Source: Agromyces ramosus (GTDB taxonomy: Bacteria; Actinomycetota; Actinomycetes; Actinomycetales; Microbacteriaceae). From it: a DNA stretch of 64,000 nucleotides. The translations under genes were made by a program, and so were the position numbers. The notes beneath the pieces are model-generated. The model worked only from the letters and a program-made list of their open reading frames with translations, searched no databases and was not told the origin of the DNA. The stretch covers positions 620,001 to 684,000 of the forward strand of contig NZ_JAUSYY010000001.1 in NCBI RefSeq assembly GCF_030817175.1. The letters run 5' to 3'. Below are positions 45,075-55,576 of this stretch, piece after piece (the stretch's first letter is position 1; each line of letters starts with the position of its first letter).

Positions 45075-46110
45075 CTCCAGCGGTGTCGACGGCGACGTGC
45101 CGGTGCCGCGACCAGCGGATCGACGCGACCGCCACCGCGATGAGCGCGAGCACGGTGCCGCCCACCGTCGCGAGGTCGACGGGTCGATCAGCGGTCGGAG
45201 CGAACAGGTCGAGCGCGAGCGCCGCGGCCAGCTGGCCGGCGACGCCGCACAGGGCGAGGAGCAGCACGCCGACCACGCGTACCAGCATCGCCTGGCCCGC
45301 GATGAAGATGCAGCCGACCGCCCCACCCGCATAGAGCCACGGGTCGGCGGGCAGCGCCTCGGGCCAGCCGTCGGATGCCGCGTGCACGAGCATCACGATG
45401 ACGAGCGCCGCGGTGCCCACGGCGAAGTTCACCACCGTCGCCGTGAGCGCGCTGCCGGCCTCGACCTTGACACGCCCGTTGACCGCCTGCTGCCAGCCGG
45501 CGCCGAGTCCGGCGATGAACGGCAGGATCATCAGCACGAGTGGCACGTCGTGCACGAGCTGCGCCGACACGGCCCAGCCGATGGCGACGAGCGCGAGTAC
45601 CGCGCCGACCACCCGCATGACGGTGAGCGGACGGCGCCCGCCCGGCCCCAGCCCGACGAGGTCGAAGACGATGCCGCCGATCGTCTGGCCCGCCACGATG
45701 GCGACGGTGAAGAGGGCGACGCCGAGCACCCCCACCGAGAGTCCCTGTGTCGTCACGAACCAGGCTCCGGCAAGGCCACCGAGGAGCATCCACCAGGCGA
45801 TGCGCCCACCGCGGAGCCCCGCGACCACCTTGACGAAGCCGGTGCGTCCCGGCCGCCAGAGCGCGAGGGCCACGAGGAGGATGAGGAGCCCGGAGCCGAA
45901 CGAGATCGTCGCGGCCGTGTACGGGTCGTCGAGCTCGGCCGCGAGCTGGCCGTTCACGCGCGACTGCACGGCGGTGAGCGCGCCGAGCACGACCGCGAGG
46001 GTGATCGAGATCCAGAACGGCACGAGGGGCCGCTCGACGTGGGCGTGTCTGTGGGTCGTCTCGGATGGCACCGCCCGGTGCGCGGCATCCGAGGTCGCTG
46101 CTTCGGTCAA
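45058..46110 (-). CDS. DMT-family transporter (tandem DUF606/YdcZ)
   Basis: 350 residues with about ten membrane segments. Two DUF606 (YdcZ) units are visible, each with the small-residue pattern of the DMT superfamily: LTAVQSRVNGQLAAELDDPYTAATISFGSG in the first, and AGWQQAVNGRVKVEAGSALTATVVNFAVGTA in the second. Members are inner-membrane carriers of unknown substrate. The ATG lies one base beyond the 3' end of the tRNA-Thr gene on the same strand, so they may share a transcript. Confidence 0.88.
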   Translation of the reverse strand: MTEAATSDAAHRAVPSETTHRHAHVERPLVPFWISITLAVVLGALTAVQSRVNGQLAAELDDPYTAATISFGSGLLILLVALALWRPGRTGFVKVVAGLRGGRIAWWMLLGGLAGAWFVTTQGLSVGVLGVALFTVAIVAGQTIGGIVFDLVGLGPGGRRPLTVMRVVGAVLALVAIGWAVSAQLVHDVPLVLMILPFIAGLGAGWQQAVNGRVKVEAGSALTATVVNFAVGTAALVIVMLVHAASDGWPEALPADPWLYAGGAVGCIFIAGQAMLVRVVGVLLLALCGVAGQLAAALALDLFAPTADRPVDLATVGGTVLALIAVAVASIRWSRHRHVAVDTAGVTSTS

Positions 46111-46111
46111 G

Positions 46112-46184
46112 AGCCGGCTGCGGGACTCGAACCCGCAACCACCGCTTTACAAGAGCGGTGCGCTACCAATTGCGCCAAGCCGGC
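46112..46184 (-). tRNA. tRNA-Thr (TGT)
   Basis: Minus-strand cloverleaf of 73 nt: acceptor GCCGGCT/AGCCGGC, D arm GCGC/GCGC, anticodon stem CCGCT/AGCGG with loop CTTGTAA (anticodon TGT for ACA), T arm GCGGG-TTCGAGT-CCCGC, discriminator U. CCA is not encoded. Confidence 0.95.
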
Positions 46185-46276
46185 GAGGGGCTGCCTCTGC
46201 AACATCCTATCGATCGACGCGCGGCCGACCGCACGAAGGCCCGGCGCCGGGCCGGGCCTTCGCGACGACGGGATCG

Positions 46277-47209
46277 CTACTGCGCCGGGGTCGGCGTGGG
46301 AGTCGGCGTCTCGGTGGAGTTCGACTCCGAGAAGGTCTCACCCGTGGCCTGCAGCACGAACGACTGGAACTCGGCCGGGTCGGTCAGCGAGCCGACGTAC
46401 TGCTTGCCGTTCACGAGCACGGTCGGCGTGCCGGTGATCGACTCGAGGTCGGAGTTCGGCACCTTCTCGGTCAGCGCACGGTTCGTGGCGGCCTGCACCC
46501 AGCCCTTGAACTGGGTGTCGTCGATGCACTTGTCGATGGACGAGAGCGACGAGGCCCCCGACTGCTCGACGAAGCCCTTGAGCTCATCGTTGGTGAGACC
46601 GGTCGAACCCTCTTCGGGCTGGTTCTCGAAGAGCAGCGCGTTGAAGTCGAAGAACGCGTCGGGCGAGCTCTCGGCGACGCACGCGGCGGCGTTGGCTGCA
46701 CGGAGCGAGTACTGCGTGCCGGCGGACTTGTTCGTGAGGATCGCGACGGGGTGGATCTCGAGCGTCGCCGCGCCCGATTCGACCATCGTGCGCATCGACT
46801 CGGAGTTCGTGGTCTCGAACTGCCCGCAGAAGGGGCAGAGGTAGTCGACGTAGGTGACGATGTTGGCGACGGTGCCGCTGTCGTCGGGCACGGTGTTCGT
46901 GGGCGTACCACCTGCGGGGATCGCCGGGGTCTCGACCGCGGTGATCGTGCCGTCGACGCCGGTGAGCACGATGCCGTCGCTCGCCATGTTCTCGGGGCCG
47001 GGACCCTCCGGCTTCGTGCTCTGCATGATGAGGCTCACGACGAGCGCGGCGATCGCGAGGACCGCGACGATGACACCGCCCTGGATCAGGACCTTGTTGC
47101 GACGTTCCCGCTTCTTCTGCTCTTCACGCAGGATGCGGGCCTTCTCACGAGCCGCGTCTCTGCGTTCGTTTCGGGTGGGGCGTGGCTGAGTTGATCCGCC
47201 ATTGCTCAT
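46277..47209 (-). CDS. DsbA/thioredoxin-fold membrane-anchored protein
   Basis: 310 residues. A charged N-terminal coiled region (RNERRDAAREKARILREEQKKRERR) precedes a membrane helix (KVLIQGGVIVAVLAIAALVVSLIM). The external thioredoxin fold has the active-site CPFC (VDYLCPFCGQFE) and the cis-Pro loop TGTPTVLVNG. The C-terminus is a Thr/Pro tail. It belongs to the DsbA-like family paired with VKOR in actinobacteria and should make or shuffle disulfides in exported proteins. Confidence 0.92.
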   Translation of the reverse strand: MSNGGSTQPRPTRNERRDAAREKARILREEQKKRERRNKVLIQGGVIVAVLAIAALVVSLIMQSTKPEGPGPENMASDGIVLTGVDGTITAVETPAIPAGGTPTNTVPDDSGTVANIVTYVDYLCPFCGQFETTNSESMRTMVESGAATLEIHPVAILTNKSAGTQYSLRAANAAACVAESSPDAFFDFNALLFENQPEEGSTGLTNDELKGFVEQSGASSLSSIDKCIDDTQFKGWVQAATNRALTEKVPNSDLESITGTPTVLVNGKQYVGSLTDPAEFQSFVLQATGETFSESNSTETPTPTPTPAQ

Positions 47210-47358
47210 CGATGGTCACTCCGGTCGCTGTGGGGCGCGCGCGTATGCACACGAACGCAACCACGATAGTAGGAGGGGTGTCTGGGAATCACCCAAACGG
47301 ATGCCGCACGCCGGCCGTGTCCACGCTGCGTACCCTCGCCTCCCGTGTGTGTTCGGCA

Positions 47359-47372
47359 CGCACGCGCGTGCG
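47359..47372. promoter_or_regulatory. 14-bp palindrome upstream of the MsiK-type gene
   Basis: CGCACGCGCGTGCG is a perfect palindrome. Its last base begins the possible -10 region GATACT, and it lies 84 bp upstream of the ATG. It may be a repressor site; GC bias alone could also give such a palindrome. Confidence 0.25.
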
Positions 47373-47455
47373 ATACTGATTGGGCGTCATCGACGACGCA
47401 GTCCATTCACAACGGATCGTCCGGCACGTACCTGCCGGTGAAGGAGAACAGAACC

Positions 47456-48556
<1,101 letters not shown>

Positions 48557-48575
48557 CACCCAGCGCCAACCAAGT

Positions 48576-48609
48576 GATGCCGGTCGGGCCCTCGGGCCCG
48601 GCCGGCATC
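48576..48609 (+). terminator. hairpin after msiK
   Basis: GATGCCGG-T-CGGGCC and GGCCCG-G-CCGGCATC pair around CTCG, a ~15-bp stem that starts 20 bp after the msiK stop. No U-run follows, so it is a GC-rich terminator of the type common in actinobacteria. Confidence 0.65.
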
Positions 48610-48669
48610 GCCGTTTGCGCCGCTGATCGGTTCAGCGCCCATGTTCAACCGCGACTACGCTGAACCACG

Positions 48670-49989
48670 ATGAGCGGCTCACTTTCGATCACTTCGGCCA
48701 TGGCCGACCCGGCACTCCTCGACCTGCCGTGGGATCTCCCCCTCGAGGCCTGGCCGAACGACACGATCGCGGCCCTCCCCAAGGGCATCTCGCGTCACCT
48801 CGTGCGGTTCGCGCACCTCGGGGCGCACGTCGTGGCGATCAAGGAGACCACGGCCGAGATGGCCAAGGGCGAGTACGAGATGCTGCGCTCCCTGCAGCGT
48901 CTCGACATCCCGTGCGTCGACCCGGTCGCGGTCATCACCAACCGCTCCGACGCCGATGGCGAGGCGCTGAAGCCGGTCCTCGTCACCCGTCATCTGCGCT
49001 TCTCGCTGCCGTACCGGGCGCTCTTCTCGCAAACCCTTCGGCCCGACACCGCGACGCGACTCGTCGATGCGCTCGCCGTGCTCCTCGTTCGCCTGCACAT
49101 CGTGGGATTCTTCTGGGGCGACGTGTCGCTGTCGAACACCCTGTTCCGGCGCGATGCCGGCGCCTTCGCCGCGTACCTCGTCGACGCCGAGACCGGCAAG
49201 CTCTACGAGGGCGGCCTCTCGAACGGGCAGCGCGAGAACGACCTCGAGATCGCTCGTGTCAACATCGCCGGCGAGTTGCTCGACCTCGAGGCCGGAGGCA
49301 AGGTCGCCGACGAGCTCGACCCGGTGAACATCTCCAACGGCATCGTCGAGGCCTACCGCAGTCTCTGGAAGGAGCTCACGGGCTCCGAGTCGTTCTCGAC
49401 CGCCGAGCGCTGGCGCATCAACGAGCGGGTGAACCGGCTCAACGAGCTCGGCTTCGACATCGAAGAGCTCGCGATCCGCACCGACGAGGCCGGCACGACC
49501 GTGCGCATCCAGCCGAAGGTCGTCGACGCGGGCCATCACCAGCGCCGCCTCCTCCGGCTCACCGGCCTCGACGCCGGCGAGAACCAGGCACGCCGACTCC
49601 TCAACGACCTCGACTCGTATCGTGCCACCTACGGCAAGAGCGAGCTCGATGAGGAGATGGTCGCGCACGAATGGCTCATGCGCGTCTTCGAGCCGGTCGT
49701 GCGTGCGATCCCGGTCGAACTGCGCGGCAAGCTGGAGCCTGCCGAGGTGTTCCACCAACTGCTCGAGCACCGGTGGTTCATGGCCCAGCAGGCGGGTCAC
49801 GACATCCCGCTCGCCGAGGCGGTCAGCTCCTACGTGAACTCGGTGCTGCGTCACCGCCGCGATGAGGCGACGGTGATCGGCCCGCAGACGGGCTCGATCA
49901 CGACGAGCATCGACGTCATCGCGCCCGACACGTCATCGGTCGCGGTCGTCGACCCCGACGACGAGACCGACTGGCGCCTCAACGTCTGA
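48670..49989 (+). CDS. DUF4032 kinase-like protein
   Basis: 439 residues. The N-terminal half has a kinase-like fold: VVAIKETTAEMAKGEYEMLRSLQ (Lys and Glu), LHIVGFFWGDVSLSNTLFRRD (a catalytic-loop-like W-G-D-x-S-x-x-N) and AYLVDAETGKLYEG (DxE in place of DFG). The C-terminal half is DUF4032 (RLLRLTGLDAGENQARRLLNDL, then WLMRVFEPVVRAIP). It is widely conserved in actinobacteria next to sugar-transport ATPases. Substrate unknown; cytoplasmic. Confidence 0.85.
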   Translation: MSGSLSITSAMADPALLDLPWDLPLEAWPNDTIAALPKGISRHLVRFAHLGAHVVAIKETTAEMAKGEYEMLRSLQRLDIPCVDPVAVITNRSDADGEALKPVLVTRHLRFSLPYRALFSQTLRPDTATRLVDALAVLLVRLHIVGFFWGDVSLSNTLFRRDAGAFAAYLVDAETGKLYEGGLSNGQRENDLEIARVNIAGELLDLEAGGKVADELDPVNISNGIVEAYRSLWKELTGSESFSTAERWRINERVNRLNELGFDIEELAIRTDEAGTTVRIQPKVVDAGHHQRRLLRLTGLDAGENQARRLLNDLDSYRATYGKSELDEEMVAHEWLMRVFEPVVRAIPVELRGKLEPAEVFHQLLEHRWFMAQQAGHDIPLAEAVSSYVNSVLRHRRDEATVIGPQTGSITTSIDVIAPDTSSVAVVDPDDETDWRLNV

Positions 49990-50001
49990 GCGACCACCGG
50001 T

Positions 50002-51027
50002 TCAGTCGCCGGCGCGGAGCTTCGAGATCTCGTAGAGGGTGACCGAGGCCGCGATGCCGGCGTTCAGCGACTCGGTGGTCGACTCGATCGGGATCGAGAC
50101 GATCGCGTCGCACGTCTCGGCGACGAGACGCGAGAGACCCTTGCCCTCACTGCCGACGACGACCACGATCGGGCGATCGGCCCACGACAGGCCAGGGAGC
50201 GAGACATCCCCGCCGCCATCGAGTCCGAGCACGAAGACGCCGCGCTCCTTGAGCGCCTTGAGCGTCTGGGTGAGGTTCGGCGCCATCGCGACGGGCACGC
50301 GCGCTGCAGCGCCCGCCGAGGTCTTCCAGGCTGCCGAGTTGACCCCGACCGAGCGGCGCTGGGGCACGATGACGCCGTGCCCTCCGAACGCGCCGGTGGA
50401 GCGCAGGATCGCCCCGAGGTTGCGGGGGTCGGTGATGCCGTCGAGCGCCACGAAGAGCGGCGTCTGGTCGCGGCCGAGCACCTCGTCGAGCAGTTCGATG
50501 GGATGCGCGTACTGGTAGGGCGGCACCTTGAGGGCGATGCCCTGGTGCACACCGCCCTCGCCGGCGAGGCGGTCGAGCTCGGGACGCATGACCTCGAGCA
50601 TGGGGATGCCGAGTTGGGTGGCGAGCTTCATCGCCTCTTTGACCCGGTCGTCCATCTCGACCCGCGCGGCGATGTAGAGCGTGGTCGCCGGAATGCGCGT
50701 GCGCAGCGCCTCGACGACCGAGTTGCGGCCCGTGACGATCTCGGACTCGTCACCGGACTTCGCGCGCTTGGCGGCGCCGGATGCTCCGCGCGGGGCGCCC
50801 GAGCGCTGCGCGGGGCCCTGGCCCGCGACCTTGCTGCGGCCCCCCGATGCGCGATAGCGCTCTTCGGCGGCCTTGCGCTTGCCAGCCGGGTGCCAGGCGC
50901 GATCTTCGGCCTTCGGGGTCGGCCCCTTGCCCTCGAGTGCCTGACGGCCCTGGCCTCCGGAGCCGACCTGCTTCGCCTTGCCCTTGCGCACGGCTCCGGC
51001 GCGCGACTTTCCGCTGCTGCCCTTCAT
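50002..51027 (-). CDS. rlmB: 23S rRNA (guanosine-2'-O)-methyltransferase RlmB
   Basis: 341 residues. ATG 51027 overlaps the cysS stop. The first ~90 residues are a basic, disordered extension typical of actinobacterial members. The substrate-binding domain begins ITGRNSVVEALRT-like (here IVTGRNSVVEALRTR). The SPOUT domain has VALDGITDPRNLGAILRSTGAFG, VVVVGSEGKGLSRLV and IESTTESLNAGIAASVTLYE, the knotted AdoMet site. It methylates G2251 of 23S rRNA. Gene order cysS-rlmB is conserved in actinobacteria. Confidence 0.95.
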   Translation of the reverse strand: MKGSSGKSRAGAVRKGKAKQVGSGGQGRQALEGKGPTPKAEDRAWHPAGKRKAAEERYRASGGRSKVAGQGPAQRSGAPRGASGAAKRAKSGDESEIVTGRNSVVEALRTRIPATTLYIAARVEMDDRVKEAMKLATQLGIPMLEVMRPELDRLAGEGGVHQGIALKVPPYQYAHPIELLDEVLGRDQTPLFVALDGITDPRNLGAILRSTGAFGGHGVIVPQRRSVGVNSAAWKTSAGAAARVPVAMAPNLTQTLKALKERGVFVLGLDGGGDVSLPGLSWADRPIVVVVGSEGKGLSRLVAETCDAIVSIPIESTTESLNAGIAASVTLYEISKLRAGD

Positions 51028-52436
51028 GATCCCAAGCTCCAATGCGTGCCGGTCTGGCTGTCTTCGATGGTGATGCCCGCTGCCGAGAGTTCGGTGCGGA
51101 TGCGGTCTGCTGCAGCGTAGTCCTTCGACTCGCGAGCTTGCTGACGGTCTTCGATGAGGCGGGTGACGAGCGCGTCGAGCGCGGACGCCGCAGGGCCCGC
51201 CTCGGTGGCTCGCCAGTGCGGGTCGCGTGGATCGATGCCGAGCACCTCGACCATCGCGACGACCTGGCCGTGCGCGACGGCGGCGTCGTGCAGTTCCTCG
51301 GCGTCGAGGGACTGGTTGCCGGCACGCACCGTGTCGTGCAGCACGGCGAGCGCCTGCGGCACGCTGAGGTCGTCATCCATCGCGGCGCCGAAGGCCTCGG
51401 GGATGACGGGGCTGCCGACGCCGGCGTAACGAGCGCCGGCGAGCCGGCGCTCGACGCGCTCGAGGAAGGCGCGGATGCGGTCGACCGCGGCCTCGGCCTC
51501 GGCGAGCGAGCCCGGACTGTAGTCGAGCGTCGAGCGATAGTGGGCGGCGCCGAGGAGGTAGCGAACGGCGAGCGGCGACGCGAGGCCGAACAGCTCGGCG
51601 GCGTAGACGGAGTTGCCGAGCGACTTCGACATCTTCTGCCCGCCGACGTTCACGAGGCCGTTGTGCACCCAGTACCGAGCGAAGGCGTCGCCCGCGGCGG
51701 TCGACTGCGCGAGCTCGTTCTCATGGTGCGGGAAGCGCAGGTCGAGGCCGCCGCCGTGGATGTCGAACTCGGGACCGAGATAGCGCGTCACCATGGCCGA
51801 GCACTCGATGTGCCACCCGGGCCGGCCGTCGCCCCACGGGGACTTCCACGATGCGGATTCGGGCTCGGAGGCCTTGCGTCCCTTCCACAGGGCGAAGTCG
51901 CGGGGATCGCGCTTGCCACGGGGATCGGCGTCGGCGGCAGCTTCCATGTGGTCGCGCGACTGGCGGGTGAGTTCGCCGTAGGCGGGCCAGCTCGCGGTGT
52001 CGAAGTACACATCGCCGGAGGCATCCGGAGCCGGATACGCGTGGCCGCGCTCGATGAGCCTCGCGATGATCTCCTGCATCTGCTGCACGCTCGCCGTGGC
52101 GCGCGGCTCGTAGGTCGGGGCGAGGATGCCGAGCGACGTATAGGCCGCCGTGAACTCGAGCTCGATGCGGTAGGCGAGCGCCCACCACTCCTCGTGGCCG
52201 GCGGCCTGCAGGATCTTGTCGTCGATGTCGGTGACGTTGCGCACGAACGTGACGTCGGTGCCGCGGGCGGCGAACCACCGCCGCATGATGTCGTAGACGA
52301 GCGCACTGCGGAGGTGGCCGATGTGCGGGCTCGACTGCACCGTCGGCCCGCAGACGTAGATGCCGACGTGCCCCTCACGGAGGGGCACGAAGTCTCGCAG
52401 CGCCTGGGCCTTCGAGTCGTAGAGTCGCACGGTCAC
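51024..52436 (-). CDS. cysS: cysteinyl-tRNA synthetase
   Basis: 470 residues. The class I catalytic fold shows the HIGH-type motif [15 protein letters not shown], the KMSKS motif ([11 protein letters not shown]) and zinc ligands at Cys29 (IYVCGPTV) and in WHIECSAM and [12 protein letters not shown]. The anticodon-binding C-terminal region is complete. The gene starts at ATG 52436. It lies between ispF and rlmB, an order shared with mycobacteria. It is distinct from MshC, which has a different C-terminus. Confidence 0.97.
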   Translation of the reverse strand: MTVRLYDSKAQALRDFVPLREGHVGIYVCGPTVQSSPHIGHLRSALVYDIMRRWFAARGTDVTFVRNVTDIDDKILQAAGHEEWWALAYRIELEFTAAYTSLGILAPTYEPRATASVQQMQEIIARLIERGHAYPAPDASGDVYFDTASWPAYGELTRQSRDHMEAAADADPRGKRDPRDFALWKGRKASEPESASWKSPWGDGRPGWHIECSAMVTRYLGPEFDIHGGGLDLRFPHHENELAQSTAAGDAFARYWVHNGLVNVGGQKMSKSLGNSVYAAELFGLASPLAVRYLLGAAHYRSTLDYSPGSLAEAEAAVDRIRAFLERVERRLAGARYAGVGSPVIPEAFGAAMDDDLSVPQALAVLHDTVRAGNQSLDAEELHDAAVAHGQVVAMVEVLGIDPRDPHWRATEAGPAASALDALVTRLIEDRQQARESKDYAAADRIRTELSAAGITIEDSQTGTHWSLGS

Positions 52437-52491
52437 CCGCCAAGCCTACCGGCGCGTCATGCCGGACCCTGTGTGTTGCGCGTTCCGGGAA

Positions 52492-53718
52492 TCAGGCGTC
52501 GCCTGACCTCAGGCGGGCACGATCAGCGCCGTCGCGATCGCCGCGATGCCCTCTCCACGACCGGTGAGACCCAGACCGTCGGTCGTGGTGGCCGACAGGC
52601 TCACCGGGGCGTCGAGGGCGCCCTCGAGCACCGCCTCGGCCTCGGCGCGACGCCCCGCGAGCTTCGGGCGATTGCCGATGACCTGCACGCTCACGTTGCC
52701 GATGCGGAACCCTGCGCGCTCGATCAGGTGGCGTGCCCGCGCGAGGAACACCTCGCCGTGCGCTCCGATGAGTGCGGGGTCGTCGGTGCCGAAGACCGCG
52801 CCGAGGTCGCCGAGGCCCGCTGCGGCGAGCAGCGCGTCGACGATCGCGTGGCTCGCGACGTCGCCGTCGCTGTGCCCGGCGAGGCCGCGCTCGCCCGGCC
52901 AATGCAGGCCGGCGAGCCACAACGGCGTGCCCGGCTCGTCGGCGAGCGCGTGCACGTCGATGCCCGTGCCGATGCGGGGTGCGAAACCGATCGGGGGCGG
53001 GGCCGGCATCCGTGGGCCGGGTGGCGGCCGCGCGCTCGACGACCAGCTGCTCGGCGCGGTGCAGGTCGGACGGCAGCGTGACCTTGAAGGCCCGGGCGTC
53101 GCCCGGGACGGTGTCGACCCGAAGGCCCGCGGATGCCACGAGCGCGGCGTCGTCGGTGTACTCCGCGTCGGCCGTGGCATATGCCTCGTCGAGCGCCTCT
53201 CGCGGGAACCCCTGCGGCGTCTGCACCGCCGCGAGCTCGGAGCGGTCGACCGTCTCGACGATCCGGCCGCGATCGACCCGCTTGATCGTGTCGATCACGT
53301 CGAGGGCCGGCACGATGCCGTGGCCCCGCGAGCGCACCGCGGCAGCGACCTCGTCGAAGACGATCGAGGGGGTGAGCGGGCGGGCGGCATCGTGCACGAG
53401 CACGGTGTCGACGACGCGCGGCAGCACGGCGAGCCCGCGCCCGACCGAGAGCTGTCGGGTAGGCCCCCCGGCGACGACGTCGAGCGGGGCGGATGCCGCC
53501 GCCGCGACCTCGGCGAACAGGAGACGGGCCTCATCGACCCGGTCGGCCGGCACCACGAGCACCAGATGCGGCGTCTCGCGCATGCCGAGCACGGCATCGA
53601 CGGCCACTTCGAGGATCGTCGACGAGCCGAGCGGCACGAACGCCTTCGGCTCGCTGTGCCCGAGTCGTGTGCCGCTGCCCGCGGCGACGACGATGACGGC
53701 GACCGTTGACGCGCTCAT
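52492..53718 (-). CDS. ispD: IspD (2-C-methyl-D-erythritol 4-phosphate cytidylyltransferase) with out-of-frame tail
   Basis: The frame is 408 codons, but only the first ~235 residues are Isp[25 protein letters not shown] (CTP site), [29 protein letters not shown] and [13 protein letters not shown]. Beyond ~239 the frame reads through ispF out of phase and loses similarity, ending without a stop until 52492. The neighbouring frame encodes all of IspF. Removing one C from the run at 52993-52997 would join IspD and IspF into one protein, as in bifunctional IspDF enzymes. The MEP-pathway cytidylyltransferase activity should be intact. Confidence 0.85.
   Translation of the reverse strand: MSASTVAVIVVAAGSGTRLGHSEPKAFVPLGSSTILEVAVDAVLGMRETPHLVLVVPADRVDEARLLFAEVAAAASAPLDVVAGGPTRQLSVGRGLAVLPRVVDTVLVHDAARPLTPSIVFDEVAAAVRSRGHGIVPALDVIDTIKRVDRGRIVETVDRSELAAVQTPQGFPREALDEAYATADAEYTDDAALVASAGLRVDTVPGDARAFKVTLPSDLHRAEQLVVERAAATRPTDAGPAPDRFRTPHRHGHRRARARRRAGHAVVARRPALAGRARPRRAQRRRRREPRDRRRAARRSGPRRPRRGLRHRRPRTHRSARRGVPRAGTPPDRARRVPHRQRERAGHRQSPEARGASRRGRGGARGRPRRPGEPVGHHDRRSGSHRSWRGHRGDRDGADRARLRSGDA
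52509..53009 (-). CDS. ispF: IspF (2-C-methyl-D-erythritol 2,4-cyclodiphosphate synthase)
   Basis: 166 residues from ATG 53009, inside the ispD frame but +1 to it. Family marks: [11 protein letters not shown] (metal ligands Asp and His), [32 protein letters not shown] (third ligand His and the active-site loop), [13 protein letters not shown] and [22 protein letters not shown] trimeric zinc-dependent enzyme of isoprenoid synthesis. No ribosome site is evident at the ATG, and ispD has no stop before it. This supports a broken or miscalled fusion over a separate gene. Confidence 0.88.
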   Translation of the reverse strand: MPAPPPIGFAPRIGTGIDVHALADEPGTPLWLAGLHWPGERGLAGHSDGDVASHAIVDALLAAAGLGDLGAVFGTDDPALIGAHGEVFLARARHLIERAGFRIGNVSVQVIGNRPKLAGRRAEAEAVLEGALDAPVSLSATTTDGLGLTGRGEGIAAIATALIVPA

Positions 53719-53778
53719 GGATCGAGCGTATCGCGGGTCTGGATCAGCGTTGCCGACCCAGACCCGCGGGAGGTTCGC

Positions 53779-54261
53779 CTAGGAGGCGAGTACCTCGTCG
53801 AGCACGGTCGAGGCGCGCTCCTCGTCAGTCTTCTCGGCGAGCGCGAGCTCGGAGATCAGAATCTGGCGCGCCTTGGCGAGCATGCGCTTCTCGCCGGCCG
53901 ACAGCCCGCGGTCCTGATCGCGGCGCCACAGGTCGCGCACGACTTCGGAGACCTTGATGACATCGCCGGAGGCGAGCTTCTCGAGGTTCGCCTTGTAGCG
54001 ACGCGACCAGTTGGTCGGCTCTTCGGTGAAGGGAGCTCGGAGCACCTCGAAGACCTTGTCGAGGCCCTCTTTGCCGATGACGTCGCGAACGCCGACCAGG
54101 TCGACGTTCTCAGCAGGCACCTCGATGACGAGGTCTCCCTGCGTGACGTTCAGCTTGAGGTAGAGCTTCTCTTCACCTTTGATGATGCGTTTCTTCACCT
54201 CGGTGATCGTTGCGGCTCCGTGGTGGGGGTAAACGACGGTTTCGCCAACCTCAAAAAGCAT
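53779..54261 (-). CDS. carD: CarD-family RNA polymerase-binding regulator
   Basis: 160 residues from ATG 54261 ([19 protein letters not shown]), a start conserved in actinobacteria, though an upstream in-frame ATG exists. The N-terminal Tudor-like domain ([17 protein letters not shown]) binds the RNA polymerase beta subunit. The C-terminal helical domain contains [17 protein letters not shown], with the Trp that contacts the upstream edge of the promoter bubble, and [21 protein letters not shown]. It stabilises open complexes at rRNA and other promoters. ispD follows 60 bp downstream. Confidence 0.96.
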   Translation of the reverse strand: MLFEVGETVVYPHHGAATITEVKKRIIKGEEKLYLKLNVTQGDLVIEVPAENVDLVGVRDVIGKEGLDKVFEVLRAPFTEEPTNWSRRYKANLEKLASGDVIKVSEVVRDLWRRDQDRGLSAGEKRMLAKARQILISELALAEKTDEERASTVLDEVLAS

Positions 54262-54420
54262 GAATACGTGTCCTTTCGGCAACTATCAGGATATCACATC
54301 CGGGATCGTGCTAAGGTTCGCCACCCCTCCGCGAGGGCCGTGCGCCGTAGGCTACACTCGACTCGTTCCCTTCCCGCGCGGGCTGTTCCGGCCTGCGCGC
54401 GGCTCGCACTTGGAGGTTCT

Positions 54421-54882
54421 GTGAAGGCGCGTCTCGCGGCATCCGTCGTTCTTGCCCTTGGTCTCGTCGTGGGCGCGAGCGGATGCTCGATGATCACCTA
54501 CCAGGCCACCACCGAGCACTACGACCCCAGCGACGGCGTCTCGGTCGACGTCGGCGACCTCGACGTGCGCAACGCGCTCGTCGTGAGCGAAGACGGCGTC
54601 GACGGCAACCTCGTGCTCACGGTCGTGAACACCAGCGACGAAGACGCCGAGCTCGGTGTGCAGGTCGGCGAGGGCGGCGGCGAGACGCTGACGATCGAGG
54701 TCGGGGCCGGCGAGTCCGTCTCCCTCGGCGACGACGAGGAGCCGCTGCTGCTCGAGGGCATCGACACCCAGCCGGGCGGGCTGCTGCCGATCTTCTTCCA
54801 GTACGGCTCGGCTGAAGGCCTCCAGAAGCTCGTGCCCGTGCTCGACGGGCGCCAGCCCGAGTACGCCGACCTCGTCCCATAA
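54421..54882 (+). CDS. small lipoprotein of unknown function
   Basis: 153 residues from GTG 54421, with GGAGG seven bases upstream. The signal peptide (KARLAASVVLALGLVVGASGC) ends in a lipobox ASGC. The mature part is acidic and beta-rich (DVGDLDVRNALVVSEDGVDGNLVLTVVN, then VLDGRQPEYADLVP), a DUF461/copper-chaperone-like outline. In related genomes this gene also stands opposite carD. A TACACT hexamer (54353-54358) upstream may be its -10. Function unknown. Confidence 0.75.
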   Translation: MKARLAASVVLALGLVVGASGCSMITYQATTEHYDPSDGVSVDVGDLDVRNALVVSEDGVDGNLVLTVVNTSDEDAELGVQVGEGGGETLTIEVGAGESVSLGDDEEPLLLEGIDTQPGGLLPIFFQYGSAEGLQKLVPVLDGRQPEYADLVP

Positions 54883-54895
54883 CCCGGACGAGCGG

Positions 54896-55576
54896 TCAGC
54901 CCTCGAATCGGTAGCCGAGTCCGCGCACCGTGACGAGCTGCACCGGTTCCGATGGCTGCGCCTCGATCTTCGACCTGATGCGCTTGATGTGCACGTCGAG
55001 CGTCTTCGTGTCACCGAAGTAGTCGGATCCCCACACGCGGTCGATGAGCTGGCCCCGGGTCAGCACCCGGCCCGGGTTGCGCATGAGCAGCTCGAGCAGC
55101 TCGAATTCCTTCAACGGCATGGGCACGGGGTCACCGTCGACCTCGACGGTGTGCCGGTCGATGTCCATGCGGACCCGTCCGCCCTCGAGGATCGCCTCGT
55201 CGAAGTCCTCGACCTCGATGCGACGACGCAGCACGGCTCGGATGCGCGCGAGGAGCTCGCGCGTCGAGTACGGCTTCGTGACGTAGTCGTCGGCGCCCAG
55301 CTCGAGCCCCACGACGATGTCGATCTCGGAGTCCTTCGCCGTGAGCATGATGATCGGCACGGTCGATCGGGTGCGGATCTCCCGGCACACCTCGGTGCCG
55401 GGCAGACCGGGCAGCATGAGGTCGAGGAGCACCAGGTCGGCACCCGACTGGTCGAACGCGGCGATCGCGGCCGGGCCGTCGGCGGCCACCTCGACGTCGT
55501 AGCCCTCGCGACCGAGCAGGTAGCTCAGCGGGTCGCTCAGCGCGATCTCGTCTTCGACGAGCAGGATGCGGGTCAC
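54896..55576 (-). CDS. regX3: RegX3-type response regulator
   Basis: 226 residues from GTG 55576, which overlaps the senX3 stop (GTGA). Receiver: ILLVEDEIALSDPL, Asp52 (VLLDLMLPG), IIMLTAKDS and YVTKPYSTREL. The winged helix reads PLKEFELLELLMRNPGRVLTRGQLIDRVWGSDYFGDTKTLDVHIKRIRSKIE in its core. RegX3/PhoP-like regulators respond to phosphate limitation. Gene order senX3-regX3, with gpmA and phoU nearby, fits the phosphate system. Confidence 0.94.
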   Translation of the reverse strand: MTRILLVEDEIALSDPLSYLLGREGYDVEVAADGPAAIAAFDQSGADLVLLDLMLPGLPGTEVCREIRTRSTVPIIMLTAKDSEIDIVVGLELGADDYVTKPYSTRELLARIRAVLRRRIEVEDFDEAILEGGRVRMDIDRHTVEVDGDPVPMPLKEFELLELLMRNPGRVLTRGQLIDRVWGSDYFGDTKTLDVHIKRIRSKIEAQPSEPVQLVTVRGLGYRFEG

